From contig NZ_CP041025.1 in the NCBI RefSeq assembly GCF_006385135.1, positions 3,875,501 to 3,939,500 on the forward strand: a stretch of DNA of 64,000 bases. Reading direction: 5' to 3'. The notes beneath the pieces are model-generated. The model ran no database searches. It saw nothing but the letters and a program-made list of their open reading frames with translations, and was not told the origin of the DNA. The DNA is from Paremcibacter congregatus. Lineage in GTDB: Bacteria; Pseudomonadota; Alphaproteobacteria; Sphingomonadales; Emcibacteraceae. Shown in pieces: positions 34,350 to 43,031 of the stretch. The number at the start of each line of letters is the position of its first letter. Position 1 is the first letter of the stretch. A program made the translations under genes and the position numbers.

Positions 34350-35834
34350 ATGACGCCCACCTCCACCGCCCTGAAACAGATCCAGACCTTTCTCGCCACT
34401 GAAAAAAAGATGCTCCTCAACGGGCAGTGGTGTGCGGGTCAAAAGGGGGAAATCCTCCCCGCGATTAATCCTGCAACCGAAGACATCATTGGTCGTTTCT
34501 ATGCCGGGGGGACGGGCGATGTTCAGGTCGCCATTGAGGCGGCCCATAACAGTTTCCACGACAAACGGTGGCGCAACAAGACCCCGGCGGAAAAGGCCCG
34601 GATATTATGGCGCCTGGCCGACCTGATTGAGGAACACGGCGACCGGCTGGCGCTGCTGGAAACTCTGGATGGGGGCAAGCCTTATCAGGCAGCGCGTCAG
34701 GGGGAAATCCCCATGGCGGCGGAGAGCTTCCGCTATTACGCCGGCTGGTGCACCAAAATTTCCGGCAGAACCAGTGATATTTCCATTCCCGGCGATTTCC
34801 ACTGTTACAGCCGCCGCGAACCGGCTGGTGTTGTCGGCCTGATCACCCCCTGGAACGGTCCTCTGGTCATGGCGGCGTGGAAAATGGCCCCGGCGCTGGC
34901 CGCCGGATGCAGTGTTATTCTCAAACCTTCGGAAGTGACTTCCCTGTCAACGCTCTATCTGGCGGAACTGATTGTCGAGGCCGGCATTCCCGACGGAGTG
35001 GTGAATATTGTGCCTGGCCCGGGCGCGACAGTGGGGGCTGCACTCGTCAACAGCCCTCTGGTGCATAAGGTCAGTTTTACCGGTTCGACCCAGACCGGCA
35101 AAAGCCTTGTCCAGGCGGCCATGGGCAATCTGAAAAAACTGACCCTGGAACTGGGGGGAAAATCACCGGTGATTGTCTATAAGGACGCCGATCTTGCAAA
35201 GGCGATCCCCGGGATCGCCGACGGGATATTTGGCAATGCAGGACAGGTTTGTGTTGCCGGATCCCGTCTGTTCGCCGCCCCGGAAATATATGATGATCTT
35301 CTCTCCGGGCTAATCGACTATGCCCAGAACATTACAGTTGGTGACGGGGTAAATCCAGAGACCACCATGGGGCCTCTCATTTCTGAAGAACACCGCGCCC
35401 GCGTCACCGGATATGTCGCAAAAGGCCTCGCCCAGGGCGCTACCCTTGCCACAGGCGGCATCGCCCTTGACCGCAAAGGCTACTTCATGACGCCAACCAT
35501 TCTCACCGATGTCACGCCTGGAAATTGTGTCGCGGCGGAAGAAATCTTTGGCCCCGTTCTCTCTGTCATGAAAACCGATCATATGGATCACGTCATCGCC
35601 GCCGCCAATGCCACCGATTTTGGTCTTGCCGGCAGTGTCTGGACCCGGGATATCAGCACAGCCCATAAGACTGTCGCAGATATCAGAGCGGGTCTGATGT
35701 GGATTAATTGTCACGGCATTCCCGACATGGCGATCCCCTTTGGCGGTTATAACCAGTCCGGCTGGGGGCGTGAAGGCGGCCCGGAAGGCATCGAATATTA
35801 TACCGAACTGAAATCTGTAGTGACCGCACTTTAG
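34350..35834 (+). CDS. NAD(P)-dependent aldehyde dehydrogenase
   Basis: Aldehyde dehydrogenase of 494 residues with Asn169 in PWNGP, the general base Glu267 in LELGGKSP, nucleophile Cys301 in GNAGQVCVAGSR, and the C-terminal IPFGGYNQSGWGREGG seen in betaine/phenylacetaldehyde-type enzymes. It starts 4 nt after the aminotransferase stop and is probably the last gene of the operon that begins with the ThDP enzyme. The product would be a carboxylic acid from the aldehyde made by that enzyme. The substrate is not readable from sequence. The stop lies only 4 nt from the end of the convergent LysR gene, with no room for separate terminators. Confidence 0.92.
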   Translation: MTPTSTALKQIQTFLATEKKMLLNGQWCAGQKGEILPAINPATEDIIGRFYAGGTGDVQVAIEAAHNSFHDKRWRNKTPAEKARILWRLADLIEEHGDRLALLETLDGGKPYQAARQGEIPMAAESFRYYAGWCTKISGRTSDISIPGDFHCYSRREPAGVVGLITPWNGPLVMAAWKMAPALAAGCSVILKPSEVTSLSTLYLAELIVEAGIPDGVVNIVPGPGATVGAALVNSPLVHKVSFTGSTQTGKSLVQAAMGNLKKLTLELGGKSPVIVYKDADLAKAIPGIADGIFGNAGQVCVAGSRLFAAPEIYDDLLSGLIDYAQNITVGDGVNPETTMGPLISEEHRARVTGYVAKGLAQGATLATGGIALDRKGYFMTPTILTDVTPGNCVAAEEIFGPVLSVMKTDHMDHVIAAANATDFGLAGSVWTRDISTAHKTVADIRAGLMWINCHGIPDMAIPFGGYNQSGWGREGGPEGIEYYTELKSVVTAL

Positions 35835-35838
35835 GTCT

Positions 35839-36759
35839 CTAGTCGGTTTTCAGACCATCTTTCATTTCGATAAATTTATCCGCTTCCTTCATCAACCAGT
35901 TGGTGAAGGCGCGGATCTTTGGTTGGTCAGAGGCGGTCTTGGTGCTGACCAGATAATATTTATAGGTGCAGGGAATCTTGGTTTCAAAGGGAGCCACCAA
36001 ATCCCCTTTTCTCAGGGCGTCCGCCACCAACGCGCCTCGCCCCAAAGCCACGCCTTCGCCAAAGATCGCCGCCTGCATCACATGATGAGAATGGGTAAAG
36101 CCCGGCCCCCGGCTTGGGTCCACGCCCTCAACTCCCGCCTCTTCCAGCCACTCTTTCCAGCCCATAACCCCCACATCATGCAACAGTGTATGGCCTTTCA
36201 GGTCTTCCAGACTTTTTAACCCGCCCGTTTCCTTAATATAAGCCGGGCTGCAAACCGGATATATATTCTCGCTCAGGAATTTTTTAGCATGCACATGTTG
36301 CCATTTCCCGTCTCCGTAGCGGATATCCAGATCCACGTCCCCCTTACTCAACAAGTCGGTTTCCCGGTCAATGGTCACGATACGCACATCCAGATCGGGA
36401 TACTGGTCCCGGAAACTTTTAAGGCGGGGCACCAGCCAGATAGAGGCAAACGAGCTCAGGGTCGAAATATTAAGGGTTTTGATCCCTTCCCGGTTGATCA
36501 GGTGGCTGGTGGCGTCCGACATAATGTCCAGCGCCCGGGTCATGGGCCCAAGATATTCTTCGCCCTCCTCGGTGAGTTTCAGGCCATTTTTCAATCGTTG
36601 AAACAGCAGCACCCCGAGCCATTCTTCCAATACCCGGATCTGGTGGCTGACGGCCGCCTGGGTGACATGCAGTTCTTCTCCGGCCTGGGTAAAGCTGAGA
36701 TGACGGGCGGCCGCTTCAAATACCCGCATTGAATTCAACGGTGGTAATTTTCGGCCCAT
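35839..36759 (-). CDS. LysR-family regulator, GcvA-like
   Basis: Regulator of about 306 residues beginning GRKLPPLNSMRVFEAAARHL, the classic N-terminus of the GcvA group, with HTH around LSFTQAGEELHVTQAAVSHQ and a substrate-binding-protein-like effector domain from about residue 90. I prefer the ATG at 36759, since AAAGG abuts the ATG at 36768 too closely. The gene is divergent from manD (131 bp) and convergent with the aldehyde dehydrogenase gene, so it could control either. LysR proteins usually regulate the divergent gene, which favours manD. Confidence 0.9.
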   Translation of the reverse strand: MGRKLPPLNSMRVFEAAARHLSFTQAGEELHVTQAAVSHQIRVLEEWLGVLLFQRLKNGLKLTEEGEEYLGPMTRALDIMSDATSHLINREGIKTLNISTLSSFASIWLVPRLKSFRDQYPDLDVRIVTIDRETDLLSKGDVDLDIRYGDGKWQHVHAKKFLSENIYPVCSPAYIKETGGLKSLEDLKGHTLLHDVGVMGWKEWLEEAGVEGVDPSRGPGFTHSHHVMQAAIFGEGVALGRGALVADALRKGDLVAPFETKIPCTYKYYLVSTKTASDQPKIRAFTNWLMKEADKFIEMKDGLKTD

Positions 36760-36889
36760 ACTCTTCATCCTTTCTTGGCGACATCATAAATAAATCTAAT
36801 CCACAGTATGACAAAGTCTCGTTTGCGCGCAAGCTTGAAAGTGAATATTTTCAAGGGGAAAATCACAAATAGCAGTGGAAATCCTTCTT

Positions 36890-38098
36890 ATGAAAATCAC
36901 AGACGCCAAAGTTATTGTTACCTGCCCCGGGCGCAATTTCGTCACCTTGAAAATATTCACCGATCAGGGGTTGTATGGCATCGGCGACGCCACCCTGAAC
37001 GGGCGGGAAAAGTCGGTTGTCTCTTATCTGGAAGACTATGTCATTCCCTGCATCATTGGGATGGATGCCCACCGGATTGAAGACATCTGGCAATATCTCT
37101 ATCGCGGCTGCTATTGGCGGCGGGGTCCTGTGACCATGTCGGCAATTGCCGCTGTCGATACGGCGCTTTGGGATATCAAGGCCAAGGCCGCCAATATGCC
37201 GCTTTATCAATTGCTCGGCGGCGCCAGTCGCGAGGCCGTGATGGTCTATGGTCATGCCAATGGCGCCGATATCGAAGAAACCAAGGATGAGGTCGGAAAA
37301 TATATTGATCTGGGTTATAAGGCCATACGCGCCCAGACCGGAGTGCCGGGCATTCCGTCAACCTATGGCGTCTCCAAAGATAAAATGTATTATGAGCCAG
37401 CTGACGCCGAACTGCCGTCCGCCAATGTCTGGTCAACGACCAAATATCTTGATCATACCCCGAAATTGTTCGAAGCCCTGCGAAACACATATGGCTTTGA
37501 CCCCCACCTGCTCCATGATGTCCACCATCGGCTGACACCGATCGAAGCCGCCCGTCTGGGCAAGTCTCTGGAGCCCTACCGTCTTTTCTGGATGGAGGAT
37601 TGCGTCGCTGTCGACAATCAGGAAAGCCTGCACCGCGTGCGCGAACATACGGTAACGCCGCTGGCCATCGGGGAAATATTCAACACGATCTGGGACTGCA
37701 AAACCCTGATCGAACAGGAATTAATTGATTATATCCGCACCACCGTGGTGCATGCCGGAGGCATCACTCACCTGCGGCAAATCGCCGGCCTTGCCGCCCT
37801 GCATCATGTGAAGACCGGTTGCCACGGCGCCACGGATCTCTCCCCTGTCTGTATGGGGGCGAGCCTGAACTTTAACCTCTGGGTGCCTAATTTCGGGGTT
37901 CAGGAATATATGCGCCATACAGAAGAAACAGACACCGTTTTCCCCCATGCCTATCATTTCGAGGACGGCTTCCTGCATCCCGGCGACCAACCCGGTCACG
38001 GTGTCGATATTGATGAGAATCTGGCGGCGAAATACCCCTATCAGCGCGCTTGTCTGCCTGTGAACCGTCTCGAAGACGGCACCATGTGGAACTGGTGA
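36890..38098 (+). CDS. manD: D-mannonate dehydratase
   Basis: Enolase-superfamily enzyme of 402 residues that dehydrates D-mannonate to 2-keto-3-deoxygluconate (KDG). With ATG 36890 as start, the catalytic Arg147, Tyr159 and His212 and the Mg ligands Asp210 (LLHDVHH), Glu236 (MEDCV) and Glu262 (GEIFN) fall at the numbers I recall for the characterised Novosphingobium Man[15 protein letters not shown] and [11 protein letters not shown] complete the pattern. The GTG at 36875 is less likely. The products of the convergent operon downstream, KDG kinase and KDPG aldolase, would carry the product to pyruvate and glyceraldehyde-3-phosphate. RspA-like relatives without high activity exist, but the full residue set suggests an active enzyme. 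Confidence 0.93.
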   Translation: MKITDAKVIVTCPGRNFVTLKIFTDQGLYGIGDATLNGREKSVVSYLEDYVIPCIIGMDAHRIEDIWQYLYRGCYWRRGPVTMSAIAAVDTALWDIKAKAANMPLYQLLGGASREAVMVYGHANGADIEETKDEVGKYIDLGYKAIRAQTGVPGIPSTYGVSKDKMYYEPADAELPSANVWSTTKYLDHTPKLFEALRNTYGFDPHLLHDVHHRLTPIEAARLGKSLEPYRLFWMEDCVAVDNQESLHRVREHTVTPLAIGEIFNTIWDCKTLIEQELIDYIRTTVVHAGGITHLRQIAGLAALHHVKTGCHGATDLSPVCMGASLNFNLWVPNFGVQEYMRHTEETDTVFPHAYHFEDGFLHPGDQPGHGVDIDENLAAKYPYQRACLPVNRLEDGTMWNW

Positions 38099-38118
38099 GT
38101 CCCCTCTGAACTCAACCC

Positions 38119-38143
38119 GGCCAGGTCAGCGTTTGACCTGGCC
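38119..38143. terminator. Hairpin between convergent manD and kdgK
   Basis: GGCCAGGTCA (38119-38128) pairs perfectly with TGACCTGGCC (38134-38143) around a 5-nt loop. It overlaps the last codons of kdgK. No long T tract follows on either strand, so terminator function is probable but not certain. Confidence 0.5.
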
Positions 38144-39187
38144 CATAAACTCACCCCCGAGAAGATCAACGATTTCCTTGCGGGTCACCCGATTGATGTC
38201 CCCCGGAATAGAATGTTTCAGACAGGCCGCCGCCGTGGCGAAGTCCAGCGCTTTCTGTCCCCCCTGATTCTTCATCAACCCATAAATCAACCCGGCGGCG
38301 AATGCATCCCCCGCCCCGATCCGGTCAACAATATTCTGTAAGGAAAAATTACGGCTGACATAATAGCCACTGCGATCTCTCAGGCCTGCGCTTAAATTAT
38401 GATGGTCGGCACTGATGACATCCCGAAAAGTGCTCGACATGACTTTCAGGTTGGGATAGCGCTCAAACATTTTTTCCGTCAGGGCGTAATTCCGTCCCTG
38501 ACCATCCGGCGATGTATCCCCCACAGAAACATCAAGGCACAACATGCAATCCCGTTCACTGGCCATCAAAACATCCACATGCTGGACAATTTTCCGCATG
38601 ATATCCGGCGCATCAAGCCTGTTGTCCCGCCACAGGCTCTCTCGGTAATTGAAATCAAAGACCACCGTCAGTCCGCAGGCTTTCGCCACACGAATGGCCT
38701 CCAGCGTCATCTCGGCAAGTTCCCCGCTTAACGCCGGAGTAATGCCTGACACCAGAAACCATTGGCTGTCGGCCAACGCGTCTTCCCACGTGATGTCGTT
38801 TTTCTGGAAATGGGCGAAGGCCGAGCCTTTTCTGTCATATATGACTTTACCGGACCGCTGATTTGATCCTGATTCCAGGAAATATTGCCCCATGCGGGCG
38901 TCATGTCGCCGGATATCAGAAGTTTCAATCCCGAAAGACCTGATATCGCCAAGGCACGCCGCCCCGATATCATTTTCCGGCACTTGGCTGACGAGTTTGC
39001 AACGAAGGCCAAACTGGGCCAGAGAAGCCAGAACATTATATTCAGAGCCGCCAAAGCTCGCCTCCAATGTCCCTGACTGCATCAGCCGTTCATGGCCCGG
39101 CGATTTCAGCCGCAGCATGATTTCACCAAAGGCCGCAACCCTTATACCATCCTCATAATCCATCAGATAATGCATGCTATTGTTCAT
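38126..39187 (-). CDS. kdgK: 2-keto-3-deoxygluconate kinase (PfkB family)
   Basis: Ribokinase-family sugar kinase of 353 residues: N-terminal VAAFGEIMLRLKSPG, FGGSEYNVLASLAQFG (PfkB signature 1 region), VFDFNYRESLW, and C-terminal DRIGAGDAFAAGLIYG with the catalytic Asp of PfkB enzymes. It would phosphorylate KDG to KDPG. GGAAGGGG upstream supports the ATG. It is the last gene of a tightly packed five-gene operon (gaps of 2 to 15 nt) and starts 2 nt after the KDPG aldolase stop. Together with manD this completes the lower hexuronate branch of Entner-Doudoroff metabolism. A related sugar such as 2-keto-3-deoxygalactonate cannot be ruled out. Confidence 0.9.
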   Translation of the reverse strand: MNNSMHYLMDYEDGIRVAAFGEIMLRLKSPGHERLMQSGTLEASFGGSEYNVLASLAQFGLRCKLVSQVPENDIGAACLGDIRSFGIETSDIRRHDARMGQYFLESGSNQRSGKVIYDRKGSAFAHFQKNDITWEDALADSQWFLVSGITPALSGELAEMTLEAIRVAKACGLTVVFDFNYRESLWRDNRLDAPDIMRKIVQHVDVLMASERDCMLCLDVSVGDTSPDGQGRNYALTEKMFERYPNLKVMSSTFRDVISADHHNLSAGLRDRSGYYVSRNFSLQNIVDRIGAGDAFAAGLIYGLMKNQGGQKALDFATAAACLKHSIPGDINRVTRKEIVDLLGGEFMGQVKR

Positions 39188-39189
39188 CT

Positions 39190-39831
39190 TTACAGCCCCT
39201 TCCTGATCCGGGTTATTGTTTCCACCGTGGCGGCCGCATTCTCTTGTATTTCAGTGAAATTCCCTGCATCTATCAAGACTGTCGGGGCGATCCAGCTGCC
39301 GCCACAACAGATCACATTCGGCAAGGATAAATAGGCGTTAAGCTCCCCAAACCCGATTCCTCCCGTCAGCATATAGGTAATGTCTGGAAAAGGACCGGCC
39401 ATCGCCGGGATAACAGCCTGGGCATTTTGCGCCGCCGCCGGAAAAAACTTAACCAGATCTATCCCCAACGTCTGCGCAGCGCCAATCTCGGTCGCGGTCG
39501 CACACCCCGGAATGAACGGCATTTCCATTCTCAGGGATTTCTCAATCAACGTGGCGTCAAATCCGGGAGAGACCATAAAGTCCGCGCCCGCCACCCGCGC
39601 CTGGTGCAGCTGCGCCAAGGTCAATATGGTGCCTGCGCCAATTATCATATGTGGCAAAGCCTGCTTGACGGCCGCGATCGCCTCTGCCGCGGCGGGTGTA
39701 CGAAACGTGATCTCGGCCACGGGGAGCCCGCCATCCGACAGAGCTTGCGCCACGGGTATGGCGTCTTCAACCTGTGTCAGGGTGATCACCGGGATCACCC
39801 CGAAATGCCTTAATTTCTCGCGCAACTGCAT
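39190..39831 (-). CDS. eda: KDPG aldolase (2-keto-3-deoxy-6-phosphogluconate aldolase)
   Basis: Class I aldolase of 213 residues. The Schiff-base residue is Lys128 in LVKFFPA and the general base is Glu40 in AEITFRT. GAGTIL and CCGGSW are the phosphate- and substrate-binding segments. It splits KDPG into pyruvate and glyceraldehyde-3-phosphate. It lies 2 nt before kdgK and 4 nt after a small membrane-protein gene in the same operon. Length and motif spacing are normal for Eda. KDPGal aldolase (DgoA) is the main alternative. Confidence 0.93.
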   Translation of the reverse strand: MQLREKLRHFGVIPVITLTQVEDAIPVAQALSDGGLPVAEITFRTPAAAEAIAAVKQALPHMIIGAGTILTLAQLHQARVAGADFMVSPGFDATLIEKSLRMEMPFIPGCATATEIGAAQTLGIDLVKFFPAAAQNAQAVIPAMAGPFPDITYMLTGGIGFGELNAYLSLPNVICCGGSWIAPTVLIDAGNFTEIQENAAATVETITRIRKGL

Positions 39832-39835
39832 TGAA

Positions 39836-40108
39836 TCAAACCCACGGGTTGTTCATGGATTTCGGCGTGACCTTTTCTTCGCGGTCACGAAGCCCTCTGA
39901 TGTAAAACCAGGGAAACAACAAAATAAAAAGTATGGCCGACAGGCTTTTGAAAAACGCCTTGAGCGCTCCCACCACATCGCGGGGATGGACATAGACCTT
40001 TGTCGGGATGCCCTCCCCCCCTTCATTGGTGATCACCAAGCGATTACCTTCCCGGTACATGCGCCCGACCGTCAAATTCATATTGGCCAGTTTGCTGACG
40101 ACTTTCAT
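39836..40108 (-). CDS. Small single-pass membrane protein, unknown function
   Basis: Protein of 90 residues that I do not recognise. The N-terminal half is soluble and beta-rich in appearance (LTVGRMYREGNRLVITNEGG, KVYVHPRD). A hydrophobic segment around residues 56-71 (SLSAILFILLFPWFYI) is followed by a charged C-terminus. AGAGGA precedes the ATG, and the gene sits between nitrilase and eda with 2- and 4-nt gaps, so it is surely translated as part of that operon. It may anchor or assist the nitrilase-family enzyme or FAD oxidoreductase encoded upstream. No catalytic motif is visible. Confidence 0.75.
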   Translation of the reverse strand: MKVVSKLANMNLTVGRMYREGNRLVITNEGGEGIPTKVYVHPRDVVGALKAFFKSLSAILFILLFPWFYIRGLRDREEKVTPKSMNNPWV

Positions 40109-40110
40109 GC

Positions 40111-41271
40111 TCAGTCCTCTCTTAACAAACCAATTTTCTGGGCGGCGCGGATGCGTTTTTCATGCAGATTGGCCATATCCTCGACCGTTTGACCGGCAGG
40201 CGGTGTAAACTGACCCCGGCCATACACATCAAGGAAGACTTCCCTCAAAGGCTTCATTTTATCCGCTAAATTGCGCGGCGGCCGGCCAGACGGGAACTGG
40301 TTCGGCGGGTAGATTGGGTTTTCATAGATCTGACGGAACCCTTCGGTGCGCACATCAACCCAGGTATTATGATTGCAGCGTGAGCGATGCTCGCGCAGGG
40401 ATTCAATATCGATCGGACAACTGATCACCTGTTCTTCCGGATAATCCGCCCGCCGCAACACCAGACCGGTATAATCGATGATAAAGCTATGCCCCGGACA
40501 GAAGGCTTTCGGATAAAATTTGTGATCGACCGTGCCCCAGTTCGACCCCAGCAGATAACACATATTGTCATGGGCCCGGGTGCGCCGGGTAAAGGTCCAG
40601 AAGTCCCACGGCTCATTGACCCCTTCGACTTCCTGAATGGCGCCAGGGTGACAGATAACCTCGGCCCCGTTGTAGCCCAACGCGCGGGAGACTTCAGGGG
40701 TACAGCCATCATGACAGGTCATGGTGCCGAGCTTGCCAATATCCGTATCCACCACCGGAAACAGATCCTTGATATCACCACCAAAAACTTCCGAATATTC
40801 ATCAAGAATATCATGGGGACTTGTGCCCAGGCCAAGAGAAGCATTGATGTGCCATTTGTGGTATTTAAGGATAACTTTCCCATTGGGGCCGATGATAAAG
40901 GCTGTATTGAACCAGCGATCCGGGAATTCCGGCACCCGTTCAATAATACCGCCGCCGGAAATATAGATATTATATTCTTTCGCTTTTTCACACAATCGGC
41001 CAATTTCCGGGCCATCAAAAGTCACCGCCTTTTTCATGAAACCGTCAAGACCGTCTTCCCCCTTGCCGGGCGTGGTCACCCCCTGCATGAAATATTCAGG
41101 CAACACCACCAGCCGCGCCGGCAATTCCCAATGATACCCCACGCTAAAGTCAATCAGATTACAGATCCGGTCGAGATTTTTACGCACCGCCGAGTGATCA
41201 TCCGAGATGGTGACCTGGGGCTGGATCACAAGGGCGGTATATTTTTCGATTTTTTTTGATGGCTGAGACAT
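40111..41271 (-). CDS. Nitrilase-superfamily carbon-nitrogen hydrolase
   Basis: Enzyme of 386 residues with the Glu-Lys-Cys triad of the nitrilase superfamily: Glu59 in VVLPEYF, Lys in ILKYHKWH (Lys136 or Lys139), and Cys186 in MTCHDGC. It is longer than simple omega-amidases, with a C-terminal extension of about 100 residues (RTEGFRQIYENPIYPPNQFP onward) resembling aliphatic amidase and formamidase relatives. The substrate is unknown; an amide or N-carbamoyl compound is more likely than a nitrile, judging from the CHDG context. It is second in the five-gene operon, 15 nt after the FAD oxidoreductase and 2 nt before the small membrane protein. GAGGATCTT supports the start. Confidence 0.87.
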   Translation of the reverse strand: MSQPSKKIEKYTALVIQPQVTISDDHSAVRKNLDRICNLIDFSVGYHWELPARLVVLPEYFMQGVTTPGKGEDGLDGFMKKAVTFDGPEIGRLCEKAKEYNIYISGGGIIERVPEFPDRWFNTAFIIGPNGKVILKYHKWHINASLGLGTSPHDILDEYSEVFGGDIKDLFPVVDTDIGKLGTMTCHDGCTPEVSRALGYNGAEVICHPGAIQEVEGVNEPWDFWTFTRRTRAHDNMCYLLGSNWGTVDHKFYPKAFCPGHSFIIDYTGLVLRRADYPEEQVISCPIDIESLREHRSRCNHNTWVDVRTEGFRQIYENPIYPPNQFPSGRPPRNLADKMKPLREVFLDVYGRGQFTPPAGQTVEDMANLHEKRIRAAQKIGLLRED

Positions 41272-41286
41272 AAGATCCTCGTCTGT

Positions 41287-42858
41287 TTAATAATCGTTAC
41301 TTTTGAGGCCAAAATCCTCAAGCATGATGTTGGCGGTGATGGTCCCCATAGCAGAAATCGCCCCGCCCGGGTGGCAATGCGGTCCGGTCATATACAGGTT
41401 CTTCACCGGCGAGCGATAATGGGCATACCCCGGGAAGGGCCGGAAATAACCGAGCTGTCCCTGTATGCGCTCCCCGCCGGTGGTCACTCCGTCGACAAAA
41501 CTCGGATTGGCCGCCTCGAGACTTTCCCGGGTTTCAATATATTCCCCGAGGATCGTGTCCTGATTAACGTTCGGCGCATATTGCTGCAGTTTTTTCAGCA
41601 GAACATTATGGGCATAGTCTTCCTTGATATTGTCCCAGCTCTGACCATCGGCCAACCAGTTGGGCACGAACGTGTCGAAGATCAATGTATGCTGTCCTTC
41701 CGGCGCCCGGGTCGGATCAACCACTGTCCAGCAGGCGCTCCACAGGAACGGATCACTTGGGGGGATACCCTGGGCGATCTCGGCATATTGTTTAATCAGT
41801 TGCGGCGCCGTATCGACAATACGGTGAAAGGCGCAACTGCTCATCAGATCACCGTTGTTAAACCGCGGCGCCTCTTTCAAAGCCAGATGCACCCGGCAAA
41901 TGGTGATCTTGCCAAAACTGTAGCGGTCAACCATTTGAGTGAATTCCTCACTCAACACCCCGGGTTTGATAAATTTACGAAATGTCTGTTTTGGTTCCAG
42001 GGCACTGACCACCGCCTTGCGGGCGCGAATTTCCGTGCCATCCTCCAGAATACAGCCCTTCGCCTCACCACCTTCAACGATAAACTCTTGGATTGGCGCC
42101 TCTGTCATCACCTGCCCGCCATTGTCATCAATATAGCGTTGCATGGCGACCGGCAGCATCATGCTGCCCCCTTCGGGGATCGATTGGCCGAAGACATGAA
42201 TCGCCGGAATCATGATATAGCAGGACTGTCCAGCTCCTTCCTGTTCCGGCAGGATTTGCGGCGCCATGGCCCAGTTGAGCATCGTCGCCTTGACAAATTC
42301 ATTCTCGAAATTCTGATCGACCCATGCCGTGGCGCTCAGGGAAAATTCCCGCATGCGTTTGAGGCCTTCCTTGCTGTTTTCCATGGCCTGCGCCATATAG
42401 CTTGGCGGTGACGGCGGCGAGAAAAAAGCCTTGAGAAACCCTTCCCGCACCAGCTCGAAATCTTCATAAACTTCGCGATATCGGGCGGCGTCCTTTTTGG
42501 AATATTGCGCAATACTGTCGACGGTCTTGTCAATGCTGCGATAAATCACAATACCCGGTCCGCCGGTCTGATCGGGGTGACCCGTAATCTGGTCATCGGA
42601 CCAGATATATTTCAGGCCATATTGCTCAAGCTCCGTCTTGATTTCCTGAAAATCGGGATTGCAATGGATCCACACATGTGAGGACCCGAACATGTCATGT
42701 TTGAACCCTGGCAAGGTCACTTCGCGGGTCACGGCCCCGCCACCGACCCAGGGGTTACGCTCCAGCACACAAACCGATAGTCCGTATTTAATCAGAAGGC
42801 TGGCGCAGGCCAGTCCGTTCACCCCGCCGCCCGCAATAACGACATCAAATTCTTTCAT
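41287..42858 (-). CDS. FAD-dependent oxidoreductase, phytoene dehydrogenase-like (COG1233)
   Basis: Flavoprotein of 523 residues. I place the start at ATG 42858, which follows GGGAAAGATGC and immediately precedes the Rossmann motif DVVIAGGGVNGLACASLLIK; the longer frame to 42942 lacks a start signal. GRNPWVGGGA-type and C-terminal YMTGPHCHPGGAISAMGT segments are typical of the NAD(P)/FAD-dependent carotenoid-desaturase-like oxidoreductases that act on many non-carotenoid substrates. No carotenoid genes are nearby. It is the first gene of the operon with the nitrilase, small membrane protein, eda and kdgK, so it likely oxidises an early intermediate of that pathway. The chemistry is not evident. 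Confidence 0.87.
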   Translation of the reverse strand: MKEFDVVIAGGGVNGLACASLLIKYGLSVCVLERNPWVGGGAVTREVTLPGFKHDMFGSSHVWIHCNPDFQEIKTELEQYGLKYIWSDDQITGHPDQTGGPGIVIYRSIDKTVDSIAQYSKKDAARYREVYEDFELVREGFLKAFFSPPSPPSYMAQAMENSKEGLKRMREFSLSATAWVDQNFENEFVKATMLNWAMAPQILPEQEGAGQSCYIMIPAIHVFGQSIPEGGSMMLPVAMQRYIDDNGGQVMTEAPIQEFIVEGGEAKGCILEDGTEIRARKAVVSALEPKQTFRKFIKPGVLSEEFTQMVDRYSFGKITICRVHLALKEAPRFNNGDLMSSCAFHRIVDTAPQLIKQYAEIAQGIPPSDPFLWSACWTVVDPTRAPEGQHTLIFDTFVPNWLADGQSWDNIKEDYAHNVLLKKLQQYAPNVNQDTILGEYIETRESLEAANPSFVDGVTTGGERIQGQLGYFRPFPGYAHYRSPVKNLYMTGPHCHPGGAISAMGTITANIMLEDFGLKSNDY

Positions 42859-43031
42859 GCATCTTTCCCTAAAGACAAAGGTCAAACTTCTCTCTTTTGG
42901 GATACAGCAGTGATCAACGCCCAACAAATGATAGATTCTCATCGCAGCATTAGAATTATCAATGAAGCATTCGCACCGATTTGGCTTATACTCGGGTCAT
43001 GTTTTAATCACACCGGGTTTGAGTTCAGCAT

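Noticed and set aside
40387-42411. Long plus-strand frames opposite the nitrilase and FAD oxidoreductase genes
   Set aside because: They mirror coding DNA on the minus strand with clear catalytic motifs; the antisense products show no recognisable domain.
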